Source of the DNA: Vibrio gallicus
GTDB lineage: Bacteria; Pseudomonadota; Gammaproteobacteria; Enterobacterales; Vibrionaceae
Direction: 5' to 3'
Assembly (NCBI RefSeq): GCF_024346875.1
Contig: NZ_AP024872.1
Location: 124,001-188,000, forward strand
DNA length: 64,000 bases
The position numbers were made by a program, and so were the translations under genes. The number at the start of each line of letters is the position of its first letter. The first letter of the stretch is position 1. The notes beneath the pieces are model-generated. The model saw only the letters and a list, made by a program, of their open reading frames with translations. It searched no databases and had not been told where the DNA came from. Shown here one piece after another: positions 46,580 through 56,810 of the stretch.

Positions 46580-47880
46580 TCTTCCCCGTGTAGGCGGGGA
46601 TCTTTAGACCCTTGGGTCTTAATCATAGTTACTGGTTTGAAGTAAAATATGAGTACCTAAAGACCCCGGCTTAAAAGACTACCGGGGTGACGGAGTCTTC
46701 CAGAACCTAGAACCCGGACCCCAGAGTCTAGGTTCCCTCCGTCGTCTTCCCCGCGTAGGCGGGGATCTGTAGACCCTCGGGTCTTAATCATAGTTACTGT
46801 TTTGAAGTAAAATATGAGTACCCAAAGACCCCGGCTTAAAGGACTACCGGGGTGACGGAGTCTTCCAGAACCTAGAACCCGGACCCCAGAGTCTAGGTTC
46901 CCTCGTCGTCTTCCCCGCGTAGGCGGGGATCTGTAGACCCTCGGGTCTTAATCATAGTTACTGTTTTGAAGTCAAATATGAGTATCCAAAGACCCCGGCT
47001 TAAAAGACTACCGGGGTGACGGAGTCTTCCAGAACCTAGAACCTAGAACCTAGAACCCAGAGTCTAGGTTCCCTCGTCGTCTTCCCCGCGTAGGCGGGGA
47101 TCTGTAGATCCTCGGGTCTTAATCATAGTTACTGTTTTGAAGTAAAATATGAGTACCCAAAGACCCCGGCTTAAAAGACTACCGGGGTGACGGAGCTTCC
47201 CAGAACCCAGTCTCTAAAACCCAGAACCTAGGTTTCCCTCGTCGTCTTCCCCGCGTAGGCGGGGATCTGTAGACCCTCGTGCCTCAATCATAGTTACTGC
47301 TTTGAAGTAAAATATGAGTACCTAAAGACCCCGGCTTAAAAGACTACCGGGGTGACGGAGCTTCCCAGAACCCAGTCTCTAAAACCCAGAACCTAGGTTC
47401 CCTCCGTCGTCTTCCCCGCGTAGGCGGGGGTCTTTAGACCCTTGAGCCTCAATCATAGTTACTGTTTTGAAGTAAAATATGAGTACCCAAAGACCCCGGC
47501 TTAAAGGACTACCGGGGTGACGGAGTCTTCCAGAACCTAGAATCTAGAATCTAGAACCTAGGTTCCCTCCGTCGTCTTCCCCGCGTAGGCGGGGGTCTTT
47601 AGACCCTTGAGCCTCAATCATAGTTACTGTTTTGAAGTAAAATATGAGTACCCAAAGACCCCGGCTTAAAAGACTACCGGGGTGACGGAGTCTTCCAGAA
47701 CCCAGTCTCTAAAACCCAGAACCTAGGTTCCCTCCGTCGTCTTCCCCGCGTAGGCGGGGATCTGTAGACCCTTGAGCCTCAATCATAGTTACTGTTTTGA
47801 AGTAAAATATGAGTACCTAAAGACCCCGGCTTAAAGGACTACCGGGGTGACGGAGTCTTCCCAGAACCTACAACCTACTT
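46580..47880. repeat. tandem array 2: 165-bp unit, eight copies
   Basis: The landmark tcttccccg occurs at 46580, 46745, 46909, 47080, 47245, 47410, 47575 and 47740, with steps of 165, 164, 171, 165, 165, 165 and 165 bp. Each unit has palindrome A (CCCCGC-gtag-GCGGGG), often palindrome C (AGACCC-tc-GGGTCT), the AT-rich middle tgaagtaaaatatgagtacc and palindrome B (ACCCCGG ... CCGGGGT). The second linker (tctaggttccctc) differs from array 1, and it is made of reshuffled words cctagaac, ctagaatc and cccagtctc. Same strand orientation as array 1. No coding potential. Confidence 0.95.
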
Positions 47881-47976
47881 CCTAGCCCCGATTTTAGATG
47901 AACTTTAGAGTGCTTTAATTTGATCTGGCTCTGTTTTGTCATGATAGGGGTGTTTATACGGCATCTACGCCTTGTA

Positions 47977-47996
47977 TTTGTGATGAGGCTCACGAA
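47977..47996. promoter_or_regulatory. CRP site candidate 1 upstream of malP
   Basis: tttGTGATGAGGCTCACgaa carries both perfect CRP half-sites GTGA and TCAC with the correct six-base spacing. It is about 350 bp upstream of the malP ATG. Control of maltodextrin genes by cAMP-CRP is well established in enterics and vibrios. Confidence 0.7.
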
Positions 47997-48073
47997 TTGC
48001 TTTTGAATGAAGATAGATTTCCATTATCTCTGCACCGATTCGGGGGTGAAAGCTGGGATGTTAGCTGAAAATG

Positions 48074-48093
48074 TTCGTGATCTTGCTCACATT
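48074..48093. promoter_or_regulatory. CRP site candidate 2 upstream of malP
   Basis: ttcGTGATCTTGCTCACatt again has perfect GTGA-N6-TCAC. It lies 97 bp downstream of candidate 1 and about 255 bp upstream of the malP ATG, between array 2 and the possible MalT boxes. Confidence 0.72.
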
Positions 48094-48224
48094 TCATGCA
48101 GATGTAATATTATTTAACAATCGAGAGTTGGCTGTCTAATCCTTCCCTTAGTGTGATGCACATCTCGCAATGTAGAGGTGGGGTAAGGGTTTCTGAGAGC
48201 TGGCTCAACAACTCCTTTTGATAC

Positions 48225-48274
48225 TCCTCCCTACGCCTCGTATTCTCCTCCTTTATCCCCCTTTCATAGGATGA
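48225..48274. promoter_or_regulatory. possible MalT boxes in the malP promoter
   Basis: MalT boxes centre on GGA(T/G)GA. The reverse strand reads GGAGGA at 48225-48230 and again at 48246-48251, 21 bp apart (two helical turns). The forward strand reads GGATGA at 48269-48274, about 70 bp before the malP ATG. The position and helical spacing suit MalT activation, but the motif is short. Confidence 0.5.
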
Positions 48275-48341
48275 TGAAGCATTGCTATTGTTGAATCATG
48301 ATTGATAACGTTAAATATTAAACAATAAGTGAGAGTTCTTA

Positions 48342-50795
48342 ATGAAACCTGCACAACAAAAGAAGTTTGACAAAGCGCTGTTCCAAACGAGCGTAAAGAA
48401 ACACCTTACATCTACCTACGCAACGACTGAAGAAACCGCATCGACTCGCCAGTGGTATCTTGCTATGGGACGTGCGTTAGCTGAACTAACCACTTTTGAT
48501 CTGCTTGAAACTGAAGCGGATGAGAAGATTAAAAATGCTAAGAGCGTTAACTATTTATCGCTAGAGTTTTTGATTGGTCGCTTGACCGGTAATAACCTTA
48601 TCAGCATGGGTCTGTATGAAAGCATTACCGATGCAATGGCTGAACTGGGTCACAACCTGACCGACCTACTTGAAGAAGAGCGCGATCCATCATTGGGTAA
48701 TGGTGGCCTAGGTCGCTTGGCGGCTTGTTTCATGGATTCGTGTGCGGCTCAAGAATTCCCAACTGTGGGTTATGGCTTGCACTATGAATACGGTCTATTC
48801 AAGCAATCCTTTAAAGAGGGCGCTCAGCAAGAGGCTCCTGATGCATGGCGTGGCGTTGAAGGCTACCCATGGGAAATTGCTCGCCCAGAGTTGGCGCAAG
48901 AGATTGGCTTTTACGGTCATGTAGAAGCGTATACTGAAAACGGTGAAGAGAAGCGCCGTTGGGTACCGGGAATGTCAGTACAAGGCATGCCTTGGGATCT
49001 ACCAATTGTGGGTTATGAATCAGAAACGGTTTATCCGCTACGCCTATGGGAATGCCGTGCTATCGCACCGTTTTCTCTAGAAAGCTTTAACAATGGCGAC
49101 TATTTTGAAGCGCAACACTCGTTGATTGATGCGGGCAATATCACTAAGGTTCTTTACCCGAATGATAACCACGAAAAAGGTAAGACCCTGCGTCTAATGC
49201 AGCAGTATTTCCACTCAGCAGCCTCTATCCGCGATATTTTGCGTCGTCATGAAGCTGCAGGTCATGCACTGGTTGACCTACCTAAGTACGAAACTGTACA
49301 GCTTAACGATACCCACCCAACCATCGCCATCCCTGAATTAATGCGTATTCTAGTGGACGAAAAAGGATTTGGCTGGGAGAAAGCATGGTCTATTTCAACT
49401 AAGACATTTGCTTACACCAACCACACCTTGCTTCCAGAAGCACTTGAAACCTGGTCTGAGTCGTTGATTCAACGTCTACTTCCTCGTCACATGGAGATCA
49501 TCTACCGCATTAACCACGAATTCCTAATGGAAGTGCGTGCTAAGTGGCCGGGCGATGTAGAGAAACAACGTAAGCTTTCTATTATCCAAGAAGGTTTCCA
49601 CCGTATGGTGCGCATGGCAAACTTGTGTGTTGTGGGCTCTTACGCAGTAAATGGCGTAGCGGCGCTACACTCTGCATTGGTTAAAAAAGACCTGTTCCCT
49701 GAGTTTAATGAGCTGTATCCAACACGCCTACACAACGTGACTAACGGTATTACACCGCGTCGCTGGTTGAAATTCTGTAACCCAGGTTTGTCGACTCTAA
49801 TTAATGACAAGATTGGTACCGAGTGGCCCGCAAAACTTGAGCAACTAGAGCAGATTGCTAACTACGCCAATGATAAAGAATTCCAAAAGGAATATATGGC
49901 GGTTAAGAAGCAAAACAAACAACGTCTTGCGGATTGGGTTCAAGAAAACATGGGGATTGAGTTGGATACCGACGCAATTTTCGATGTTCAGATTAAACGT
50001 CTACACGAATACAAGCGTCAGCATCTAAACATGCTACATATCTTGTCTTTGTACCACCGTCTACTAAACGATCCTGAGTTTGATATGGCGCCACGCGTGG
50101 TGTTCTTTGCAGCAAAAGCTGCGCCAGGTTACCACCTAGCAAAAGAAATCATCTATGCGATCAATAAGATTGCTGACAAGGTGAATAACGATGCGCGCAT
50201 CGGTAACAAACTGAAAGTAGTATTCATGCCTGATTATCGCGTGAGCATGGCTGAGATCATTATCCCAGCGGCTGATGTATCAGAGCAAATCTCTACAGCA
50301 GGTAAAGAAGCATCAGGTACTGGTAACATGAAGATGGCTCTAAACGGCGCACTAACTATCGGTACGATGGACGGTGCAAACGTTGAGATTCGTGAAGAAG
50401 TAGGTGATGAAAACATCTATATCTTTGGTCTTGACGTTGACGGTGTAACTGACATTCACGCCAACGGTTATAACCCATTTGATTACTACAATTCGGATCA
50501 CCTATTGAAGGCATCTCTAGATTTATTACTAGGTGATGAGTTCACACCTGGTGAACCAGGCAAGCTGCGCGCGACTTACGATAGCTTACTTGATGGCGGT
50601 GACCCGTACCTATGTCTTGCGGATTTCGCTTCTTATGTGAAAGCACATGAAGACATGGATGCTCAATACCGTGACCAAGCAGGTTGGGCTAAGAAAGCGA
50701 TTCTGAATACTGCCCTTGTTGGTAAATTCAGTTCAGACCGTTCAATCCGTGATTACGTGAATAACATCTGGAAACTGGAAGCAGTTAGCCGTTAG
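48342..50795 (+). CDS. malP: maltodextrin/glycogen phosphorylase
   Basis: 817 residues, GT35 family. Releases glucose-1-phosphate from maltodextrins using phosphate and pyridoxal phosphate. Seen: LSLEFLIGRL and EERDPSLGNGGLGRLAACFM near the N-terminus, VKRL-type FDVQIKRLHEYKRQHLN, and the PLP site EASGTGNMKMALNGALTIGT followed by MDGANVEI. Adjacency to malQ and malT favours the maltodextrin role over glycogen breakdown, although vibrio homologues are often annotated glgP. Confidence 0.94.
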   Translation: MKPAQQKKFDKALFQTSVKKHLTSTYATTEETASTRQWYLAMGRALAELTTFDLLETEADEKIKNAKSVNYLSLEFLIGRLTGNNLISMGLYESITDAMAELGHNLTDLLEEERDPSLGNGGLGRLAACFMDSCAAQEFPTVGYGLHYEYGLFKQSFKEGAQQEAPDAWRGVEGYPWEIARPELAQEIGFYGHVEAYTENGEEKRRWVPGMSVQGMPWDLPIVGYESETVYPLRLWECRAIAPFSLESFNNGDYFEAQHSLIDAGNITKVLYPNDNHEKGKTLRLMQQYFHSAASIRDILRRHEAAGHALVDLPKYETVQLNDTHPTIAIPELMRILVDEKGFGWEKAWSISTKTFAYTNHTLLPEALETWSESLIQRLLPRHMEIIYRINHEFLMEVRAKWPGDVEKQRKLSIIQEGFHRMVRMANLCVVGSYAVNGVAALHSALVKKDLFPEFNELYPTRLHNVTNGITPRRWLKFCNPGLSTLINDKIGTEWPAKLEQLEQIANYANDKEFQKEYMAVKKQNKQRLADWVQENMGIELDTDAIFDVQIKRLHEYKRQHLNMLHILSLYHRLLNDPEFDMAPRVVFFAAKAAPGYHLAKEIIYAINKIADKVNNDARIGNKLKVVFMPDYRVSMAEIIIPAADVSEQISTAGKEASGTGNMKMALNGALTIGTMDGANVEIREEVGDENIYIFGLDVDGVTDIHANGYNPFDYYNSDHLLKASLDLLLGDEFTPGEPGKLRATYDSLLDGGDPYLCLADFASYVKAHEDMDAQYRDQAGWAKKAILNTALVGKFSSDRSIRDYVNNIWKLEAVSR

Positions 50796-50817
50796 CCGTT
50801 AATAACAACAAAAATAG

Positions 50818-50846
50818 ATAGCTGTCAGCTTTAGGCTGACAGCTAT
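50818..50846 (+). terminator. perfect 12-bp hairpin between malP and malQ
   Basis: Arms ATAGCTGTCAGC and GCTGACAGCTAT with loop tttag. There is no T-run, so it is more likely an mRNA-stabilising or processing hairpin that sets malP and malQ levels than a full terminator. Confidence 0.65.
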
Positions 50847-50894
50847 AAATCAATATTATTAGTTTGAAGGCGTGTTTCGTCTTCGGAGAGAGCG

Positions 50895-53078
50895 ATGAAA
50901 GAACAATCCGCATTAAAAAAAGTCGCCGAAATGGCTCGTATTGCCGATAGCTATGTCAGTGCTTGGGGTGATGAATCTAGTGTTGAAGATGAAACGATTC
51001 TTCACCTGCTAGCTTCACTTGGCTACGATACGAGCAGTGACGAAGCACTGCTTAAATCTGCAGAGAAGAAACATAAGAAAGAAGTCTTGGCAGCGGTTAA
51101 GGTCGTTCGCGATGGTGAGCCCGTTGAGATTGAACTGAATCTGGGTGTGAGTGCGCGTGAAAGCGAATTTGCATGGCGCCTAGAAACAGAAAAAGGTGAA
51201 GTACTAGAGGGTTATCTACAGTCGCAAATCGTTCGTGATGAGCGTGCTGAAGGTGGCGCCTTAGTATTTTCATTACCAAGTGAGATTGAGTGGGGTTACC
51301 ACAAGCTGATAATCACCCGTAAACGCCGTAAAGCGCCTTATGAAATGGTGCTGATCGTGACGCCAAAAGCGTGTTTTAAACAGCCACAGATTGATAATGG
51401 CAACAAGCTTTGGGGACCGAGTGTTCAGCTTTACACCTTGCGCACGCCACATAACTGGGGCATAGGTGATTTTGGAGATCTGAAGCAACTGGTTGGTGAT
51501 ATTGCCGCGCGTGGTGGTGATTTTATCGGTTTGAACCCAATCCACTCGTTATTCCCAGCGAACCCTGAAGGTGCGAGCCCATACAGCCCATCTTCGCGCC
51601 GCTGGTTAAATATTCTATACATCGATGTATGCTCAGTACCTGAGTTTGCATTGAGTGCACAGGCTCAGCAGAAGGTTGGAAGTGCGGAATTCCAACAGCG
51701 TTTGCAAAGAGCTCGTGAGGTTCAACATGTTAACTACAGTGAAGTCGCTGATCTTAAGATGAGCGTTTTACCTATGTTATACGCTGAGTTTAAAACGCGT
51801 CATCTGGATAAAAACAGTGAACGAGCTCAAGCCTTTTTAGATTTTGTAGAGCAGGGCAGTGATAGTCTGCTTCACCAAGCGGCTTTTGATGCCTTGCATA
51901 AGAGCCTGCACGATGATGACCAAGGTGTATGGGGTTGGCCTGTATTTCCTGAGAAGTATCGTCGTTTTGATTCAAGCGCAACTCAGAAGTTTATTAAAGA
52001 CAATCGTGAACTGGTTAACCTGTATATGTATTTGCAGTGGATTGCTGATACTCAGATAAACGAAGCACAAGCGCTAGCTGAAGAAAAAGGTATGGCGCTT
52101 GGTCTGTATCGCGATCTCGCGGTCGGCGTAGCTGATTCAGGCTCTGAAACTTGGGCTGATGACGGTAATCTTGTTCTCGATGCCAGCATAGGCGCGCCAC
52201 CTGATATCTTGGGGCCATTGGGTCAAAACTGGGGCTTGCCGCCGTTGAACCCGCAGGTACTTCAATCAACCGCTTATGATGCGTTTATTAAGCTGCTGCG
52301 TGCCAACATGCAACATTGTGGTGCACTGCGTATTGACCACGTATTGGGCCTGCTTCGCCTGTGGTGGATTCCTAAAGGTGAGAATGCAACGAAAGGGGCG
52401 TACATGTACTACCCCGTGGAAGATATGCTAGCCATTTTGGCTCTTGAGTCTCATCGATTCCAGTGCTCAGTTATTGGTGAAGACTTAGGTACAGTGCCAG
52501 ATGAAATTGTCGGCATTTTACGTGATGCGGGCGTGCATTCTTATAAGGTATTCTTCTTTGAAACCAATGAAGATGAAAGCTTTGTGAGCCCGACTCAATA
52601 TGCATCTCAGTCTATGGCTGCACTATGTACCCATGACATGCCTACTTTACGTGGTTTTTGGCATTGTGATGACCTAAAGCTGGGTAAAGACCTTGGCCTC
52701 TACCCAAATGAAGAGCAATTGCATACCTTGTTTAATGAGCGATTGGTCTGTAAACAAGGGATCTTAAACTCGATTCGTCAGCACAATCCTCAGTTTTTAT
52801 CTGATGGTATTGGACAAGATGCACAGTGGGTTCCAATGGATAGCCATTTAGCACAAGCGTTGCAGCTGCATGTGGCTGCGGGCTCTTCAACACTGCTAAG
52901 CGTTCAGCTTGAAGATTGGTTAGAAATGGATAAGCCAGTGAACATTCCGGGCACGGTGGAAGAGTATCCAAACTGGCGTCGTAAGTTGGCCGTTAACCTT
53001 GACGAAATGTTTGCCCGTGATGATGTGAATACCATTGCGCAGCGTTTGTCTGAAACTCGAGGTCAAGCTTCTCGCTAA
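50895..53078 (+). CDS. malQ: 4-alpha-glucanotransferase (amylomaltase)
   Basis: 727 residues, GH77. Disproportionates maltodextrins, feeding longer chains to MalP. Seen: GPSVQLYTLRTPHNWGIGDF, NPIHSLFPANPEGASPYSPS, LYRDLAVGV, RIDHVLGLLRLWWIP (nucleophile Asp), VIGEDLGTVPDEI (acid Glu) and CTHDMPTLRGFW (Asp stabiliser). A ggagagagcg ribosome site precedes the ATG. Likely co-transcribed with malP. Confidence 0.95.
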   Translation: MKEQSALKKVAEMARIADSYVSAWGDESSVEDETILHLLASLGYDTSSDEALLKSAEKKHKKEVLAAVKVVRDGEPVEIELNLGVSARESEFAWRLETEKGEVLEGYLQSQIVRDERAEGGALVFSLPSEIEWGYHKLIITRKRRKAPYEMVLIVTPKACFKQPQIDNGNKLWGPSVQLYTLRTPHNWGIGDFGDLKQLVGDIAARGGDFIGLNPIHSLFPANPEGASPYSPSSRRWLNILYIDVCSVPEFALSAQAQQKVGSAEFQQRLQRAREVQHVNYSEVADLKMSVLPMLYAEFKTRHLDKNSERAQAFLDFVEQGSDSLLHQAAFDALHKSLHDDDQGVWGWPVFPEKYRRFDSSATQKFIKDNRELVNLYMYLQWIADTQINEAQALAEEKGMALGLYRDLAVGVADSGSETWADDGNLVLDASIGAPPDILGPLGQNWGLPPLNPQVLQSTAYDAFIKLLRANMQHCGALRIDHVLGLLRLWWIPKGENATKGAYMYYPVEDMLAILALESHRFQCSVIGEDLGTVPDEIVGILRDAGVHSYKVFFFETNEDESFVSPTQYASQSMAALCTHDMPTLRGFWHCDDLKLGKDLGLYPNEEQLHTLFNERLVCKQGILNSIRQHNPQFLSDGIGQDAQWVPMDSHLAQALQLHVAAGSSTLLSVQLEDWLEMDKPVNIPGTVEEYPNWRRKLAVNLDEMFARDDVNTIAQRLSETRGQASR

Positions 53079-53160
53079 TGACTTGTGGTTTTGGGGCTAA
53101 AACTTCTACTCGCTTCAAGGTTTGTAATTTGTAATTAAGTTACAATCCCGAGGCTGCTAA

Positions 53161-53189
53161 ATACCCGCTTATTCAGCGGGTATTTTTTT
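53161..53189 (+). terminator. Rho-independent terminator after malQ
   Basis: Stem ATACCCGCT / AGCGGGTAT with loop tattc and a run of seven T. Confidence 0.9.
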
Positions 53190-53318
53190 AATTAAAAGTG
53201 TAAGAAATCATGTCGATAATAACGACTTCATTGCTTATAAAATTAAATTTTAGTTGGCTCTTTTTTAGAGAGTTAAGAATACATAATTATAAACTACGGA
53301 CTATTGAGGAGATTGGGC

Positions 53319-55496
53319 GTGAATCAATCTATAGATAAAATCGAGAACGCTTATCAGCAATTGAGTCAGGCATCATTTGCCGACCCGTTCTCGCTATTAG
53401 GACCCTATGTATGCAATGAAGGGCGCTCATTGAGCGTGTGGATGCCAGGTGCAGATCGCGTTGAAGTTCTATTTGCAGGCAAACGCATTGAATTGGAACG
53501 TGACCTAGAGAGTGCGTTTGTTTTAACGCAAGATATCGACCTGTCGTTGACCCATTATAAGCTTGCGGTACATTGGGGAGAGACTGAACAAATATTGGAT
53601 GACCCATACCAATACCATGCTTTGTATGCAGAATTTGATCAGTTACATACGCCTAAACAAATGTATCAGCACATGGGCGCACAATTTATTACTCTCGAAA
53701 GAGGTGGCGAAAGCATTTCTGGAACTCGTTTCTTGGTATATGCACCGCATGCAACAGCGGTAAGCCTAGTGAGTGAGTTCAATAGTTGGGATGGGCGTCG
53801 TAACCCGATGCAGCGTCTTGATTATGGCATCTGGGGGCTGTTCATTCCTGAACTGGCCGAAGGTACCTCGTATAAATTTGAACTAAAAGGTCCTAATGGG
53901 GAAGGCTTGCCGCATAAGCAAGACCCATGGGGATTCCAGCACGAACAATACCCATCATTTTCATCGGTGACCTACGATCAAAATCGATACCAGTGGCAAG
54001 ATGAAGCATGGCAAAATCGTCCTGTATCAGAAAAACGCAAGCAAGCGTTGTCATTTTATGAGCTTCATGCGGGCTCGTGGCGCAGAGATGAAAATGGTGA
54101 TTTCTTAGGTTATCGTCAATTAGCCGAGCAATTGGTACCGTATCTTGTTGATCTTGGTTATACCCATGTTGAATTGATGCCAGTTTCAGAGCACCCGTTT
54201 TATGGCTCTTGGGGTTATCAGCCGATAGGCCTGTTTGCACCAACCAGCCGCTTCGGTTCACCAGATGACTTTAAATATTTTGTAGATGCCTGCCACCAAG
54301 CGGGTCTAGGTGTAGTACTGGATTGGGTTCCTGCTCACTTCCCATCTGATGATCACGGCTTGGCTAACTTCGATGGTACGCCACTGTTTCATGATCCTGA
54401 TCCGCGTCGCGGCTGGCATCAAGACTGGAATTCTTATATTTACGATCTTGGTCGTGAGCATGTACGCCGCTTCCTTGTATCTAATGCTTTGTTCTGGTTC
54501 GAGCACTATCATATCGATGGTGTGCGCGTAGATGCGGTAGCGTCAATGCTGTATCTCGATTATTCCCGTAGCCACGATCAATGGCTGCCAAACCAAGACG
54601 GTGGTAACGAGAACTACGACGCGATCTCGACCCTGAAATGGATGAACGAAGAGGTGTATAAACACTTCCCGAATGCGATGACTATCGCTGAGGAATCGAC
54701 TGCATTCCCTGGTGTTTCAGCGCCGACTTTCCTAGGTGGTTTGGGCTTTGGCTTTAAGTGGAATATGGGCTGGATGCACGATAGTTTAGCCTATATTCAG
54801 GAAGACCCAATTCACCGTCAATATCACCACAATACAATTACCTTCCCGCTGGTTTATGCACACAGTGAAAACTATGTACTGTCTCTATCTCATGATGAGG
54901 TTGTGTACGGTAAGGGTGCGATCCACGATAAAATGCCAGGTGATGAGTGGCAGAAAACCGCTAACCTGCGTGCGTACATGGGCTACATGTATGGACAACC
55001 GGGCAAGAAGCTAAACTTCATGGGTGCGGAATTTGGGCAGACCAGTGAATGGAATCATGATGACCAGCTACAGTGGTTCCTGTTGGACTTTGAACGCCAT
55101 CAAGGATTATTGAACCTAACTCGTGATTTGAACAAGCTGTACCAACAACAATCCGCTATGCATAGCCTTGACTGTGAACCTCAAGGGTTTGAGTGGCGCT
55201 TACAAGATTGTGCTCAATCTAGCGTACTGGCACATGAGCGCATTGATGAAAATGGTGAGCGTATATTGGTGGTTTCCAACTTTACGCCAGTACCGCATCA
55301 TGATTTCCGCTTAGGTATCCCGCAGCAATCTGAATATGAACTGCTACTTAATACCGATGATGAGCACTACAACGGATCAAACACCCAACTACCGACTAAA
55401 CTAACCACAGAGGCGATTGAAAGTGAAGGACTAGCACAATCAGTGCAGATGGTACTTCCTCCGCTTGCTACTGTGTTTTATAAGAAGGTTAAGTAG
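53319..55496 (+). CDS. glgB: 1,4-alpha-glucan branching enzyme
   Basis: Makes alpha-1,6 branches in glycogen. 725 residues from the GTG at 53319, chosen because GAGGAG at 53306-53311 gives correct ribosome spacing; the frame could also open at a TTG at 53304. N-terminal GlgB domain ([10 protein letters not shown]), CBM48 ([20 protein letters not shown]), then the GH13 barrel: [38 protein letters not shown] (nucleophile), TIAEESTAF (acid) and [11 protein letters not shown]. No glgC or glgA nearby. Confidence 0.95.
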   Translation: MNQSIDKIENAYQQLSQASFADPFSLLGPYVCNEGRSLSVWMPGADRVEVLFAGKRIELERDLESAFVLTQDIDLSLTHYKLAVHWGETEQILDDPYQYHALYAEFDQLHTPKQMYQHMGAQFITLERGGESISGTRFLVYAPHATAVSLVSEFNSWDGRRNPMQRLDYGIWGLFIPELAEGTSYKFELKGPNGEGLPHKQDPWGFQHEQYPSFSSVTYDQNRYQWQDEAWQNRPVSEKRKQALSFYELHAGSWRRDENGDFLGYRQLAEQLVPYLVDLGYTHVELMPVSEHPFYGSWGYQPIGLFAPTSRFGSPDDFKYFVDACHQAGLGVVLDWVPAHFPSDDHGLANFDGTPLFHDPDPRRGWHQDWNSYIYDLGREHVRRFLVSNALFWFEHYHIDGVRVDAVASMLYLDYSRSHDQWLPNQDGGNENYDAISTLKWMNEEVYKHFPNAMTIAEESTAFPGVSAPTFLGGLGFGFKWNMGWMHDSLAYIQEDPIHRQYHHNTITFPLVYAHSENYVLSLSHDEVVYGKGAIHDKMPGDEWQKTANLRAYMGYMYGQPGKKLNFMGAEFGQTSEWNHDDQLQWFLLDFERHQGLLNLTRDLNKLYQQQSAMHSLDCEPQGFEWRLQDCAQSSVLAHERIDENGERILVVSNFTPVPHHDFRLGIPQQSEYELLLNTDDEHYNGSNTQLPTKLTTEAIESEGLAQSVQMVLPPLATVFYKKVK

Positions 55497-55526
55497 GGGG
55501 TTTAACGGCGGTTCTGTGGTTTTAAC

Positions 55527-55793
55527 AGCGGTTCTGTGGTCCTTTGGTCCTTTGGTTCTATGGGTTGTGGAGCGTAACGATGAATCGATGTTTCGATGAA
55601 GTGCGCCCCAGGACCATAGGGTCATAGGACCACAGAACCGCTTCACTCCCGTCATCCCGGTGGTGTTTTGAGCCGGGAGCTGTGGGGGACTCGGGCTGCA
55701 ATTGGTGCATTGTGCTTGTGGAGCGTAGCGGTGAATCGATGTTTCGATGAAGTGCGCCACAGGACCATAGGGCCAAAGAACCACAGAACCGCT
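55527..55793. repeat. intergenic element with inverted ends and an internal 79-bp direct repeat
   Basis: Left arm agcggttctgtggtcctttgg (55527-55547) and right arm at 55773-55793 are reverse complements in 20 of 21 bases. Inside, a 79-bp segment (ttgtggagcgtaacgatgaa...) at 55565-55643 is repeated at 55716-55794 with a few changes. A GC hairpin (catcccgg ... ccgggag) sits between them. An extra copy of ggcggttctgtggt precedes at 55507. No coding potential; it fills the glgB to MAPEG gap. Confidence 0.85.
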
Positions 55794-55823
55794 TTTCAAC
55801 TACACTAAAAAGGAATTTAATCT

Positions 55824-56204
55824 ATGGCGACTTCTTTATATGCGGCAATTCTTGCCGGATGGATGCTTTATCTTGCTGCGCAGGTGATCAAGCAGCGGCG
55901 TAAGCATCAAATTTCGCTGTTGGATGGAGACGTTGAAGACCTGAAAGTTGCTCGCTCGGCTCATCATAATGCGACTGAGTATATTCCTATCGCGTTGATT
56001 TTATTGTATTTAGCGGAATCAAGTGGTTTGCCATGTCTGATGGTTCATTTGTGTGGGATTGCGCTGGTTACAGGGCGTGTACTCCATGCTATTGCGATAT
56101 TAAATAAGCGCATGAAAGGGCGTTTTTATGGGATGATTCTAACCCTCATCACAATCTCAGTTTTAGCTCTATCTAATATTGCGCTGTATGTGATGAATCT
56201 GTAG
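55824..56204 (+). CDS. MAPEG-family membrane protein (YecN-like)
   Basis: 126 residues with four membrane helices. SARSAHHN-like VARSAHHNATEYIPIALILL and RVLHAI match the MAPEG signature (A..nf.E..p). Members include microsomal glutathione transferases and leukotriene enzymes; the bacterial YecN role is uncertain. Followed 10 bp later by a coiled-coil membrane protein gene. Confidence 0.85.
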   Translation: MATSLYAAILAGWMLYLAAQVIKQRRKHQISLLDGDVEDLKVARSAHHNATEYIPIALILLYLAESSGLPCLMVHLCGIALVTGRVLHAIAILNKRMKGRFYGMILTLITISVLALSNIALYVMNL

Positions 56205-56214
56205 GCGAGGCATT

Positions 56215-56727
56215 ATGCGCAGATACTGGCCACCTGCATGGCTACTGGTTTTGATAGGATTATTGCTCAATGTGTTGGCTATTTTACTATCTAGCCAAGT
56301 TATCGATGATCTAGTGACTAAAAATGTTGGTCTAGCTGAAGCTAGGGATAATAATCAGCGCTCGATCCAATTAGCGTGGAATCGAATTGAAAATCTAGAG
56401 CGTAAAAACGAGATTTTGTTACTGACTCTTTCCAATCATACGGTAGCGCAACCGGTACTCGATGAACTAAAAGTGCAAATCGAAACTTGGACTGGAAAGC
56501 CTATTCCTAGGGTCAATGTAGATAATTTGCAAACCTTAAGCTTATTGATAGAGCAGCAACAAGATCAGCAGCGGGATATTATTGATGAATATTATTTCGA
56601 GAATGTGTCGTTAATGGAGCAGATGCAAGCCAATTCTATTGCAATGAGCCACTACAAAAACATTGCCCTGTTTCTGCAAATATTTGGCTTGGCGCTTATT
56701 TTAGCTCGTGATTTGAAGCGAGAGTAA
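56215..56727 (+). CDS. small membrane protein with periplasmic coiled coil, unknown function
   Basis: 170 residues not recognised from any family. One N-terminal membrane helix (about residues 8-28, LLVLIGLLLNVLAILLSSQ), a long charged helical region rich in Gln/Glu/Asn (about 30-145, IQLAWNRIENLERKNEILLL) and a C-terminal helix (about 148-165, ALFLQIFGLALILA) ending in basic RDLKRE. The layout is a hairpin anchored at both ends. Probably in an operon with the MAPEG gene. Confidence 0.7.
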   Translation: MRRYWPPAWLLVLIGLLLNVLAILLSSQVIDDLVTKNVGLAEARDNNQRSIQLAWNRIENLERKNEILLLTLSNHTVAQPVLDELKVQIETWTGKPIPRVNVDNLQTLSLLIEQQQDQQRDIIDEYYFENVSLMEQMQANSIAMSHYKNIALFLQIFGLALILARDLKRE

Positions 56728-56810
56728 CCCATTTCCCGACCTTGCTTGCTACAGACGCTTTACCATGTGCATGTTATGCTACTTCATAATATGCATAGCA
56801 AGGGCGTAAC

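Noticed and set aside
53893..54261. Minus-strand gene of 122 codons
   Set aside because: It lies wholly within glgB, whose catalytic motifs are intact on the plus strand.
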